Source: Nitrospira sp. UBA5698
Lineage (GTDB): Bacteria > Nitrospirota > Nitrospiria > Nitrospirales > Nitrospiraceae
NCBI GenBank assembly: GCA_002420115.1
Contig: DIHK01000027.1
Coordinates: forward strand, 644 to 18,286
Direction of reading: 5' to 3'
Length of the DNA stretch: 17,643 nt
Part shown: piece by piece, positions 1 to 5,543 of the stretch
Layout of the letters: the number at the start of each line of letters is the position of its first letter
How positions within the stretch are numbered: the stretch's first letter is position 1
Position numbers and translations under genes: made by a program
Notes under the pieces: model-generated
What the model was told of the DNA's origin: nothing
The model's database searches: none
What the model saw: the letters and a program-made list of their open reading frames with translations, nothing else

Positions 1-167
1 GCGATAATCGCTGAAAGCATCTAAGCGAGAAGCGTGCCTCAAGATAAGCTCTCCCGTAGCGTATGCTACCTAAAGACCACTCGTAGACTACGAGTTTGAT
101 AGGCTGGGTGTGGAAGGCGTGTGAGCGCTGTAGCTAACCAGTACTAATCGGTCGTGCGGTTTAACAT
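1..167 (+). rRNA. rrl: 23S ribosomal RNA, 3' end (partial)
   Basis: The first ~167 bases read as the conserved 3' end of 23S rRNA: the run through gcgtgcctcaagataagctc, the gtatgctacc/taaagacc stretch, and the last helices with aaccagtactaatcggtcg. The 5' part lies outside the window. The exact 3' end is set by eye near ggtttaaca, where helix 1 would close with the missing 5' end. A 5S gene follows in the usual order about 135 bases downstream, so this is the tail of an rRNA operon transcribed on the + strand. Confidence 0.95.
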
Positions 168-192
168 CCTTTGCTCCTGATAGACATGGTCT

Positions 193-300
193 CGCGCATC
201 GCACAGTGCGCGTCGTGAAACGTAAAAGGTGAAACGTGAAGGTTTCTGAGCCTTTCATCTCTCACCTTGAACTTTTCACACAAGATATATTCAGTATGAA
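193..300 (+). other. 23S-5S internal spacer with hairpin and GTGAAACGT-like repeats
   Basis: The spacer has a short hairpin (gcgca...tgcgc, about 193-212). It then has a purine-rich stretch with repeated gtgaaacgt-like words at 213-241, partly complementary to the tttcatctctcacctt/ttcacac stretch at 254-280. This can fold as a processing stem before 5S. A similar but degenerate word set appears near 16770. Seen in sequence; the processing role is inference. Confidence 0.4.
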
Positions 301-301
301 T

Positions 302-422
302 GTTCCCGGTGGCCATACCGGAGGGGCCCCACCCGTTCCCATACCGAACACGGAAGTTAAGCCCTCCAAGGCCGATGTTACTGCTGCCGCGAGGCAGTGG
401 GAAAGTAGGACGCTGCCGGGTT
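302..422 (+). rRNA. rrf: 5S ribosomal RNA
   Basis: This ~120-base sequence has the standard 5S features: a 5' end with cccggtggccat, the conserved cccgttcccataccgaacac loop, gaagttaagccctcc, and a 3' end gctgccggg. That end pairs with the 5' cccgg(t/g) to form helix I (305-310 with 415-420). The ends are estimated from this helix and may be off by a few bases. It sits directly before a strong intrinsic terminator. Confidence 0.95.
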
Positions 423-462
423 ACAAAAAGAAGCCTGCTGGTGAAAGCCAGCAGGCTTTCTT
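413..462 (+). repeat. Direct repeat copy 1: 5S 3' tail plus terminator
   Basis: The last 8 bases of 5S (ctgccggg), the linker ttacaaaaagaa and the terminator hairpin recur at 545-594 in the same orientation with about 3 differences in 50 bases. This copy is the one attached to the intact 5S gene. Confidence 0.85.
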
Positions 463-464
463 AT
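431..464 (+). terminator. Intrinsic terminator of the rRNA operon
   Basis: An 11-bp perfect stem (aagcctgctgg at 431-441 with ccagcaggctt at 448-458) closes a 6-base loop and is followed by a T-rich tail (tttcttatttt). It starts about 10 bases after the end of 5S rRNA, as expected for the end of an rRNA operon. Confidence 0.9.
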
Positions 465-544
465 TTTGTGTAGCTCGCAGCAGGGTCCAGAGGGCGATAG
501 TTACGATAAAGAGCCAGCAGTACGCGCAAGCGAGGTCTGGACAT

Positions 545-594
545 CTGCCGGGTTACAAAAAGAATCCTGCTAGTGAAAGCCAGCAGGCTTTCCT
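545..594 (+). repeat. Direct repeat copy 2: 5S 3' tail plus terminator, without a 5S gene
   Basis: This copy repeats ctgccgggttacaaaaagaa and the hairpin, but two stem positions differ (tcctgctag instead of gcctgctgg), which weakens the stem. The 82 bases between the copies are not recognisable as 5S rRNA. A duplicated 3' end of an RNA gene with its terminator could be left by 5S loss or by integration and excision at the 5S tail. Confidence 0.8.
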
Positions 595-688
595 ACTTTC
601 TTGCCTAGTGCAGTGTTTGTGAAGAGTTGAAAACCCGTCAGCGTTCAGATACCGTATTTTCCGTGAGAGATCGTGTATGGGGTTATGA

Positions 689-973
689 ATGGCTCTTCTG
701 TTCGAGTGGGATGAAGAGAAAAGCCAGAGCAATCTACGAAAACACGGTGTTGGATTTGAAGAAGCCAGTACTGTCTTTGGCGATCCGTTCTCAGTGACGA
801 TTGCTGACCCAGAGCATTCCATCCGAGAGCATCGATGGATGACGCTTGGGCATTCAGCCAAACACCGATTGCTGGTCGTCGTCCATACCGACCGAGGCAG
901 TCGCATTCGAATCATCAGCGCCCGTGTGGCGACACGTTCTGAAAGGAAGACCTATGAAGAAAGCGAAGCGTGA
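689..973 (+). CDS. brnT: BrnT family toxin (RelE-like ribonuclease fold)
   Basis: This 94-aa protein has the BrnT (DUF497) layout. It has an N-terminal F-E-W-D-x2-K with N-x2-KHG-V-x-F-E-x-A (residues 5-26), F-G-D-P, the R-x-HR-x4-G segment (46-54), a hydrophobic strand LLVVVHT and the C-terminal RIRIISAR...R-x2-R-x2-Y-E motif. BrnT toxins are ribonucleases of RelE-like fold that stop translation and are neutralised by an antitoxin encoded immediately downstream. The start has only a weak Shine-Dalgarno (gtatgggg). The next gene starts inside it with a 20-bp overlap, which suggests coupled translation. All family motifs look intact, so the toxin is probably functional. The family assignment is from motif recognition. 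Confidence 0.88.
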   Translation: MALLFEWDEEKSQSNLRKHGVGFEEASTVFGDPFSVTIADPEHSIREHRWMTLGHSAKHRLLVVVHTDRGSRIRIISARVATRSERKTYEESEA

Positions 974-1175
974 AAAAGACCATGACATGCTTCCAGAGTA
1001 CGATTTTAGCCAAGGTGTGCGCGGGAAGTATGCCAAGCGTTATGCGGAGGGGAGTAATATTGTCGTTCTCTCTCCTGATGTGGCCAAGATATTTCGAACC
1101 TCCGAATCTGTGAATGAAGCGCTGCGAACCCTGGTCAGAGTCGGAAGAAAACCGTCGAGAAAACTATCCGCGTAA
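954..1175 (+). CDS. Antitoxin partner of BrnT (73 aa, YDFS/VRGKYA type)
   Basis: The chosen start at 954 gives 73 aa and is preceded by gaaaggaag at good spacing. The longer frame beginning at 846 runs entirely over brnT. The protein has a short basic N-terminus (MKKAKREKD), then LPEYDFSQGVRGKYAKRYAEG, then a hydrophobic strand-and-helix part (NIVVLSPDVAKIF..SESVNEALRTLV). I recall this composition from small antitoxins encoded next to toxins in many bacteria. It does not look like the classical BrnA ribbon-helix-helix protein. The 20-bp overlap with brnT marks it as the immediate partner. The antitoxin role is inferred from position and size. Confidence 0.75.
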   Translation: MKKAKREKDHDMLPEYDFSQGVRGKYAKRYAEGSNIVVLSPDVAKIFRTSESVNEALRTLVRVGRKPSRKLSA

Positions 1176-1206
1176 CAGGTCAAGACTTCTGTGAGGAAGA
1201 CGGATC

Positions 1207-1503
1207 ATGAGAAAAAGGAAACCATCCGTATCATCAGCGCGCGGCAAGCGAGCCGCAAAGAGTGTAAAGCATATTCCGGATTCAAAGATTGATTTTTCAA
1301 ACATTCCTGAGCTATCGGATGAACAACTGAAGCGAATGCATCGGATCGGGCGACCCGCTACGGGGATGGCGAAGCAATTGGTTGCGATCCGCATGTCCCC
1401 GCAGTTGGTGGCGACACTGAGACAGATGGCTACGAAACGGGCAAAGCCATACCAGACCTTGATTCATGAGCTGTTGGAGAAAGTTGCTTCACAGGTAGCG
1501 TGA
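1207..1503 (+). CDS. BrnA/CopG-like antitoxin
   Basis: A 98-aa basic protein. After a K/R-rich N-terminus it has D-S-K-I-D-F-S-N-I-P-E-L-S-D-E-Q-L (residues 25-41), then IGRPATG and a C-terminal ribbon-helix-helix-like part, LVAIRMSPQLVATLRQMA followed by KPYQTLIHELL. The pattern of an IDFS-IPELSDEQL linker, GRP, IRMxP and YQTLIHELL is typical of CopG/BrnA-type antitoxins that repress their own operon. The start has gaggaag about 8 bases upstream. It lies 31 bp after the 73-aa antitoxin, on the same strand, and no second toxin gene accompanies it. It could be a second antitoxin for the same BrnT, or an orphan whose toxin was lost. Confidence 0.8.
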   Translation: MRKRKPSVSSARGKRAAKSVKHIPDSKIDFSNIPELSDEQLKRMHRIGRPATGMAKQLVAIRMSPQLVATLRQMATKRAKPYQTLIHELLEKVASQVA

Positions 1504-1971
1504 AGCCGCGAAGCGGATCGTTGGAAATGAGTTCCGAGACCCTCTGGTTCAAGATCTTTTATCTCATGCGCGACACCGCGCGGGCTTTGGTGAAAACGTC
1601 CCTACGGCAGGAGAACTAGCAGGTCATGGGGATAGACCTCTGCTTGTGTCAATTCGTCGGGCAGGAGGGCCGAGCCAACCGCTGCATGCTTCCGAGGCGG
1701 GCGCATGATGGCGAAAATCTCCGATGCTGTTGCACTGTACAAAAAGACTGGCGGATAGGTTTCCATACGATCATTCCAGCGGTCCGTTTTCTGCCGTCTC
1801 GCAAGGCGACACTGGGTGAGTGCCATGGGCTTGGTCCAAAGAATTGATACCGACTCTCCGGCCTGCTTTTTCGGCTGAGCGTGCGTTGCGGTCGTTATTG
1901 ATTATAAATAACCCCTGACTGCCTTATCTCGTTCAGACCTGTCTCTTTCTGCTCCGCGTTGTTTTTCTCGC
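1504..1971. other. Gene-poor stretch after the toxin-antitoxin genes
   Basis: No convincing gene. A 30-codon + strand frame at 1527-1619 (starting MSSETLWFKI) has no clear ribosome binding site and is left unannotated. Overlapping frames at 1602-1847 on both strands look like chance. The short hairpin cgcgacaccgcgcg near 1570 has no T-tract. Confidence 0.5.
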
Positions 1972-2160
1972 TCAGTGTATCTTTGATGCGAGGAGGTATG
2001 CTTTCAATTCTTCTGAGTAATATTGAACGATTTGTCGCTCTTCGGGAGACAACGGCGAATTGCCGATAAAAGCCGAAGAAGAAAGGATCGTTTCGCAGGA
2101 GCGGATGAACCCATGAATTTCATGCCGTAGCGGAGAAAATGGACTGCAAGACGCCGACAT
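1972..2160 (-). CDS. Small hypothetical protein (62 aa)
   Basis: A soluble 62-aa protein, unrecognised by family. The readable core is RHEIHGFIRSCETILSSSAF (residues 12-31), then LSPEERQIVQYYSEELKAYL, which predicts two helices with a P-E-E-R turn. This looks like real protein rather than a random frame. The ATG is preceded by gagaaaggcgg at acceptable spacing on the minus strand. It stands alone: the next gene upstream on the same strand is the 29-aa membrane peptide, about 140 bp away. No function can be assigned. Confidence 0.5.
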   Translation of the reverse strand: MSASCSPFSPLRHEIHGFIRSCETILSSSAFIGNSPLSPEERQIVQYYSEELKAYLLASKIH

Positions 2161-2168
2161 CGGACACC

Positions 2169-2247
2169 GCCTTTCTCACAGGATGACGACGGAGGCCCTC
2201 CCGAACCCGCGGCATGATGTGCGTGAAAACTGTAGCCTGTGAGAGGC
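2169..2247. repeat. Inverted repeat pair around 65 bp
   Basis: gcctttctcacagg at 2169-2182 pairs with cctgtgagaggc at 2236-2247 (12 pairs after two bulged bases). It lies between the 62-aa gene and the 29-aa peptide gene, both on the minus strand, and could be a transcript-end structure. No T-tract is present. Confidence 0.35.
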
Positions 2248-2303
2248 TGGACCCATCTATATGCGAAGGGCCTGAATACAGCGGGCTTTTACTTGGAGAC
2301 AGC

Positions 2304-2393
2304 TTACGGCTGTTGCCCTTTCTTGTAGATGAAGACCGCTATAATTCCCAAGGCAAGAATCACGCCCGCAAATGTCAGTAAGTTTGTATCCAT
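2304..2393 (-). CDS. 29-aa single-pass membrane peptide
   Basis: A very short frame with a strong signal: ggaag-gagac stands 4-8 bases before its ATG. The 29-aa product starts MDTNLLTFAGVILALGIIAV, continues with FIY, and ends in a positively charged K-K-G-Q-Q-P tail. That gives one membrane segment of about 19 residues (5-23), N-out/C-in by the positive-inside rule. No family is recognised. It lies about 110 bp downstream of the BON-domain gene on the same strand, so the two may share a transcript. Confidence 0.6.
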   Translation of the reverse strand: MDTNLLTFAGVILALGIIAVFIYKKGQQP

Positions 2394-2501
2394 CGTGTCT
2401 CCTTCCGTGTGTCAGTAATTAAGCACATAACCATTGGGCTACTCGAGCTGGGCACTACACAACACGATCCTTTGCGTCCAGGGTCTCACCATGCGAGTTC
2501 T

Positions 2502-2897
2502 TCAGTTGGATCGTTCTTGGCATGGTGGGTCCGGAAGGGTAATCACCCCTGGTTTGTCCTTGATCACCTCACGACTAAATAGCCGCACCACTTGCAAATC
2601 ATTCTGCACCGACTTAACTCCGTCGATACCTTTGGTGATATTCTCCGCGGTCTTTTTTGTCTCGTCAGAACTCACATTGCCCCGGATCATCACCAAACCC
2701 TGTGTACTTTCGACGTTGATCTCTCTTCCCATCACTCGGGCATCAGTAAACAGGGCAATCTTCGTCCTTGTGGTGAGCCAGATATCATTGAGCGCAGTGT
2801 GTTCATTCACATTGCCGAGCCCGTTCGCCCATCCTGTCACGACCACTCCCCCAATAACCAACGCCCCGCATACGATCAGAGCAGTCCATATATTCAT
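2502..2897 (-). CDS. Exported single-BON-domain protein
   Basis: A 131-aa protein with an N-terminal hydrophobic segment (residues 3-23) that reads as a signal peptide or anchor, followed by one BON domain (about 39-104). Typical BON pieces are the D-x-W-L-T-T-R-T-K helix, the G-x-E-I-N-V-x-S strand, V-M-I-R-G-N-V, the S-S-D-E-T-K-K-T-A-E helix and the final G-V-K-S-V-Q-N-D-L-Q-V-V. BON domains are found in periplasmic stress proteins (OsmY class) and are thought to bind phospholipid or membrane surfaces. OsmY carries two such domains; this protein has one plus a ~27-aa proline-containing tail. The Shine-Dalgarno is weak (aggga, ~10 bases upstream). A 28-bp palindrome lies 82-109 bp upstream of the start. 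Confidence 0.85.
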   Translation of the reverse strand: MNIWTALIVCGALVIGGVVVTGWANGLGNVNEHTALNDIWLTTRTKIALFTDARVMGREINVESTQGLVMIRGNVSSDETKKTAENITKGIDGVKSVQNDLQVVRLFSREVIKDKPGVITLPDPPCQERSN

Positions 2898-2978
2898 GAT
2901 CGTTTTTTCCCTAATCCAAGAGAGAGCTTGGAATGTCGGTCATTAGTTGTAAAGGCATTCTTCCGGCACAACCACCTG

Positions 2979-3006
2979 AGTTCCGACCCGCATGCGGTTC
3001 GGAACT
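2979..3006. promoter_or_regulatory. 28-bp near-perfect palindrome upstream of the BON gene
   Basis: agttccgacccgca at 2979-2992 and tgcggttcggaact at 2993-3006 are reverse complements except for one pair (c2987/t2998). The centre is cccgcatgcgg. Its position 82-109 bp before the BON gene start (minus strand) suits an operator or a cruciform-forming site. The regulatory role is inference. Confidence 0.45.
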
Positions 3007-3064
3007 ATCTGTACTTCCTGGAGCCAATCGGCGCTCGAAGCCGTTCAAAGAACTGTAGCATCGG

Positions 3065-3370
3065 AGCGGCGGAGACTGAGGAATCGGTCACGCTGGGAAG
3101 AAAAAGGAAGCGTAAGGGATGGGACAGTCACCGGAGCTGCAGTATCACCTTGGGCGCTATTGGTAGGAGAGTCAAGTACTATAATGTTGATGAGGCAACA
3201 GACCGATTATCAGAACCACAAGACGTTCTACCTTAATACTACTTGACTCTGATGACGGATGGGATCAGGGTGATTCCATGAAGTATTAAGCTGCGTCGAC
3301 TGTCCCATCTCTCGCGCATATCTTTCCCACTCCTGCGCGTCTGATTCATCAGTTTCTCCCGTTTCTTGGA
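3065..3370. repeat. ~300-bp imperfect inverted repeat (hairpin element)
   Basis: Left arm 3065-3185 and right arm 3237-3370 are imperfect reverse complements, separated by about 50 bases. The best-matching pieces are the inner gagtcaagta (3170-3179) against tacttgactc (3240-3249), and the outer stretch where gggatgggacagtc (3117-3130) matches gactgtcccatct (3298-3310). gaatc (3081-3085) matches gattc (3343-3347). A single arm of the same type recurs at 6985-7072. The structure has no coding potential and resembles a non-autonomous or REP-like palindromic element. No clear target duplication was found. Confidence 0.6.
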
Positions 3371-3555
3371 AGAACAACGGTCATCGCGTCCACCTATGAC
3401 TATGCGAATAGCAATTCCACAGGAGTACTGTCTTCCGGCGTGGGCTCATAAAACAGGCACCGACAATGAGGCCGCGTCATCGTGCTAGCAACTACTTCAA
3501 TCTGCCAAATTTCGTCAACGGACACATTTTGATATCCGGAGACAAATTTTCATAT

Positions 3556-3675
3556 ATGGATGAATTAACAGATGTTTTGTTCAATAGCCATCTCTGGAAT
3601 CTTGGGGTTAATGTGCTTATCGTTGTGGCCTTGATTTGTGCTGTCTATGTTTCACGGGATTTCTACCGGTCATGA
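3556..3675 (+). CDS. 39-aa membrane peptide
   Basis: A small frame. I chose the ATG at 3556 because the longer version from 3466 has no ribosome binding site and an N-terminus without structure. The 39-aa product has a polar N-terminus (MDELTDVLFNSHLWN), one hydrophobic segment of about 17 residues (LGVNVLIVVALICAVYV) and a basic end (SRDFYRS). ggag lies about 14 bases upstream, which is long, so the start is uncertain. No family is recognised. It resembles the other short one-helix peptides in this region (2304-2393 and 4730-4858) only in layout. Confidence 0.4.
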   Translation: MDELTDVLFNSHLWNLGVNVLIVVALICAVYVSRDFYRS

Positions 3676-4434
3676 CAGATGTGGGAGGGAACTCGGGAAA
3701 GAGTATGCATGGGGATGAGCAAGAGATCGGATGTGATCTTGGGAAACCGCCGTCCCTCTCGTGTCATCACCGTTGTGAACGCCGATGAACCACGAGACTG
3801 CCTCAGCGGTACCAATGTAAGTACTAGTGGACTGTAACAGTTAATTCAGTAGTAGCCTGTCGTTGTGGCTCAATTCTAGAAATTCTCATACTTACAGGCC
3901 CATTATGCTTCTCATGGGTACTATTGCACTACCGATCTAATCGCTACAGTCCACTAGTGGGACATCACGCAACACAGTGGTGGTCTCGTAAGATCTCCCC
4001 TCGTCATTAACCTCCTATGCGCTTCCCCAGTCCAAACGGCGGGATATCGTACCGCGGTAATATAATCGGCTGGCTAGGATGACTTGTGGGCTCTCAGCAG
4101 ATCTCGGTTCCGTGGAACCATTCTCTATGCGGCTGAGCCACAGATCATTCCTTGTCCTTCCCCGATATCATCATGGCTGTGCGCCTGACCGCGTTAGAAT
4201 GACTTCCCTTGGACCGGTCCGTTCCCAACACTCTTCTCCTCGGTCAGTAACACCGACCTTGAAACCACATCGAGACAGACCGTCATATGGCTAATTCACT
4301 GGTCAGCATATTGACACTCCACACCGTCTTGTTCCACCGTTCTCTACAGTGCTCCTCACTGGGTTCAACAGCCAGGATTCTCAATGCTCTCTCTACACCT
4401 CCTGTAGTCGTGAGTGTAGCTGAATCCGCTGTAG
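3676..4434. other. Gene-poor stretch around the TA-flanked element
   Basis: Apart from the element at 3827-3954, nothing firm is seen. A minus-strand aggagg followed by an ATG at 4007 opens only 17 codons, stopping at the ctag of the element edge (3954-3956). The + strand frame at 4079-4294 has no ribosome binding site and low-complexity composition. The motif ctgtagtc occurs twice (4402-4435 area). Confidence 0.45.
3827..3954. mobile_element. 128-bp MITE-like element, TA-flanked with ~27-bp terminal inverted repeats
   Basis: The left end gtggactgtaacagtta (from 3827) and the reverse complement of the right end (gtggactgtagcgatta, ending at 3954) match at about 21 of 27 positions, including the first 10. 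Both ends are flanked by TA inside a ctag (3824-3827 and 3954-3957). That fits TA target-site duplication as made by IS630/Tc1-mariner type transposases. There is no coding capacity, so it would be non-autonomous. The family link rests on the TA/ctag flanks only. Confidence 0.65.
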
Positions 4435-4692
4435 TCAGTGCCTCAGATCACGTGTGACGTAGAGTCGCAAGCAATTGCCTCCAATCCTTGCCCCGTCCAG
4501 CGCAGCCACCGCTCTTAGGGCTTCTTCGCGCGAGCTCAATTGCACGAATCCATAGCCGGCAGATTTCCCACTGTGTTTGTATCGAATGACAGCAGCGTGT
4601 GCTACGACTCCATACGCTTCCAAGAGGGCGCGGAGGTAATCATCGGAAGCATCTTCCGACAAACCTCCCACATACACGACAGATTTGCTCAT
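4435..4692 (-). CDS. RRM-type RNA-binding protein
   Basis: An 85-aa single RNA recognition motif protein. RNP2 is VYVGGL (residues 6-11) and RNP1 is KSAGYGFVQL (43-52), with aromatic residues Y47 and F49 at the positions that stack on RNA bases. The second helix (REEALRAVAALDG) and last strand (CLRLYV) complete the βαββαβ fold. Bacterial RRM proteins of this size bind single-stranded RNA; several are cold- or stress-related. The start at 4692 is set by ggggagagga directly before the ATG. A longer frame to 4788 adds 32 residues with no domain and overlaps the upstream small gene. It is the last gene of a minus-strand cluster, 37 bp after the 42-aa frame. Confidence 0.88.
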   Translation of the reverse strand: MSKSVVYVGGLSEDASDDYLRALLEAYGVVAHAAVIRYKHSGKSAGYGFVQLSSREEALRAVAALDGARIGGNCLRLYVTRDLRH

Positions 4693-4729
4693 TCCTCTCC
4701 CCGCAAAGCCGTTGTCGGCATAGACGAGA

Positions 4730-4858
4730 CTAGTGCTGATCTCGTAGCTCAAAATAGGTGTAGATGACGATGCTGATGTCTCCCGCAATGTACAATACGG
4801 TTGCCGCAGCGAGAGGATTTTGAACGAACCAGTGGGCGGAAGTGTGCAAGAGAGACAT
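4730..4858 (-). CDS. 42-aa hydrophobic peptide upstream of the RRM gene
   Basis: A short frame (begins MSLLHTSAHWFVQNPLAAAT) with a hydrophobic stretch LAAATVLYIAGDISIVIYTYF (residues 16-36) and a short charged end (ELRDQH). An aggaac about 9-12 bases before the ATG is a plausible ribosome binding site. The membrane segment is interrupted by G-D, so it may be peripheral or form a hairpin. It precedes the RRM gene by 37 bp on the same strand, suggesting co-transcription. No family is recognised. It could be a chance frame; the competing longer RRM frame covers part of it. Confidence 0.45.
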   Translation of the reverse strand: MSLLHTSAHWFVQNPLAAATVLYIAGDISIVIYTYFELRDQH

Positions 4859-4920
4859 TGGTGTGACGTTCCTGTTTGGCGTGCAAGAGACGAGTGGTAT
4901 ACAGGTGGTCGTGTATCAGG

Positions 4921-5178
4921 TCAGTGCTTCACCACATGCGTCTTGTTTCGGCGAGTTTCCGACTCCTGCCTCACAACTGGCTTCCCTTCTACCTGATACA
5001 ACGCAAACGGATACGCTTTCGCTAACGAAGCGACTCCCAACCTAATGATATCAATTGAGGAGGTGTGATCGCGTGGGATTGGATCTGCCAGCCCTAGGAG
5101 GTGCCACCGGATCTTTGGTTTTCTAGGGGCAGATTTCTTAGATTTTTTTTGGACTCGTTGAGTCGAATAGAAATTCAT
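4921..5178 (-). CDS. Basic 85-aa hypothetical protein
   Basis: The start at 5178 is favoured by taggag six bases before the ATG. The longer frame to 5298 lacks such a site. The product starts MNFYSTQRVQKKSKKSAPRK and is strongly basic at both ends (last residues ETRRNKTHVVKH). The middle reads IRWHLLGLADPIPRDHTSSI and SLAKAYPFALYQVEGKPVV. No family is recognised; a nucleic-acid role would be a guess from charge only. It is the first gene in the direction of transcription towards the 42-aa frame (62 bp gap) and the RRM gene. Confidence 0.5.
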   Translation of the reverse strand: MNFYSTQRVQKKSKKSAPRKPKIRWHLLGLADPIPRDHTSSIDIIRLGVASLAKAYPFALYQVEGKPVVRQESETRRNKTHVVKH

Positions 5179-5543
5179 CACAACTCCTACGGTGTGGACA
5201 AGCATCTCAACCAGCGACTCCCCAACCGGAGGAGCTTGTCGGCCCTGCTGCTCTGCCGACACGGAGTCTAGTCCCCTACGAACGACAACACTTGCCATTC
5301 AATGAGACGAGCGTGGAAACGTCATGCTATTGCGCAGAGTCAGGGAGTGAGTACGAGGAGTGCGCGGAGAGCCAGTAACTTCGAAGAGTGGTCAGGCTAA
5401 CAGATGGTAGATGACAGAGTCAAACTTTATGATTGACTGACGCGTGAATGGTCAACAAGATGAGTAGATTGCGATAGCTTCCGCTGGGTTATTACAGTTT
5501 TTGATCTGATGAACGGAGTGGCGATGAGGGAGGCTCGGACTCG
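5179..5543. other. Intergenic stretch between the 85-aa gene and nhaA
   Basis: No gene is supported. It is the region upstream of the minus-strand 85-aa gene, so its promoter should be here, but no convincing -35/-10 pair was found. It is also the 3' side of nhaA. No T-tailed hairpin is seen. Confidence 0.4.

Noticed and set aside
236..622. 128-aa frame on the + strand
   Set aside because: It lies over the 5S rRNA gene, its terminator and the repeated tail; the repeated peptide parts just mirror the DNA repeat.
3954..4007. 17-codon frame with an aggagg site that stops at the MITE edge
   Set aside because: Removing the element and one TA still leaves a stop (TAG), so there is no evidence that the insertion broke a gene.
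4079..4294. 71-aa frame on the + strand
   Set aside because: No ribosome binding site, arginine/serine/proline-rich composition typical of a chance frame, no recognisable fold.
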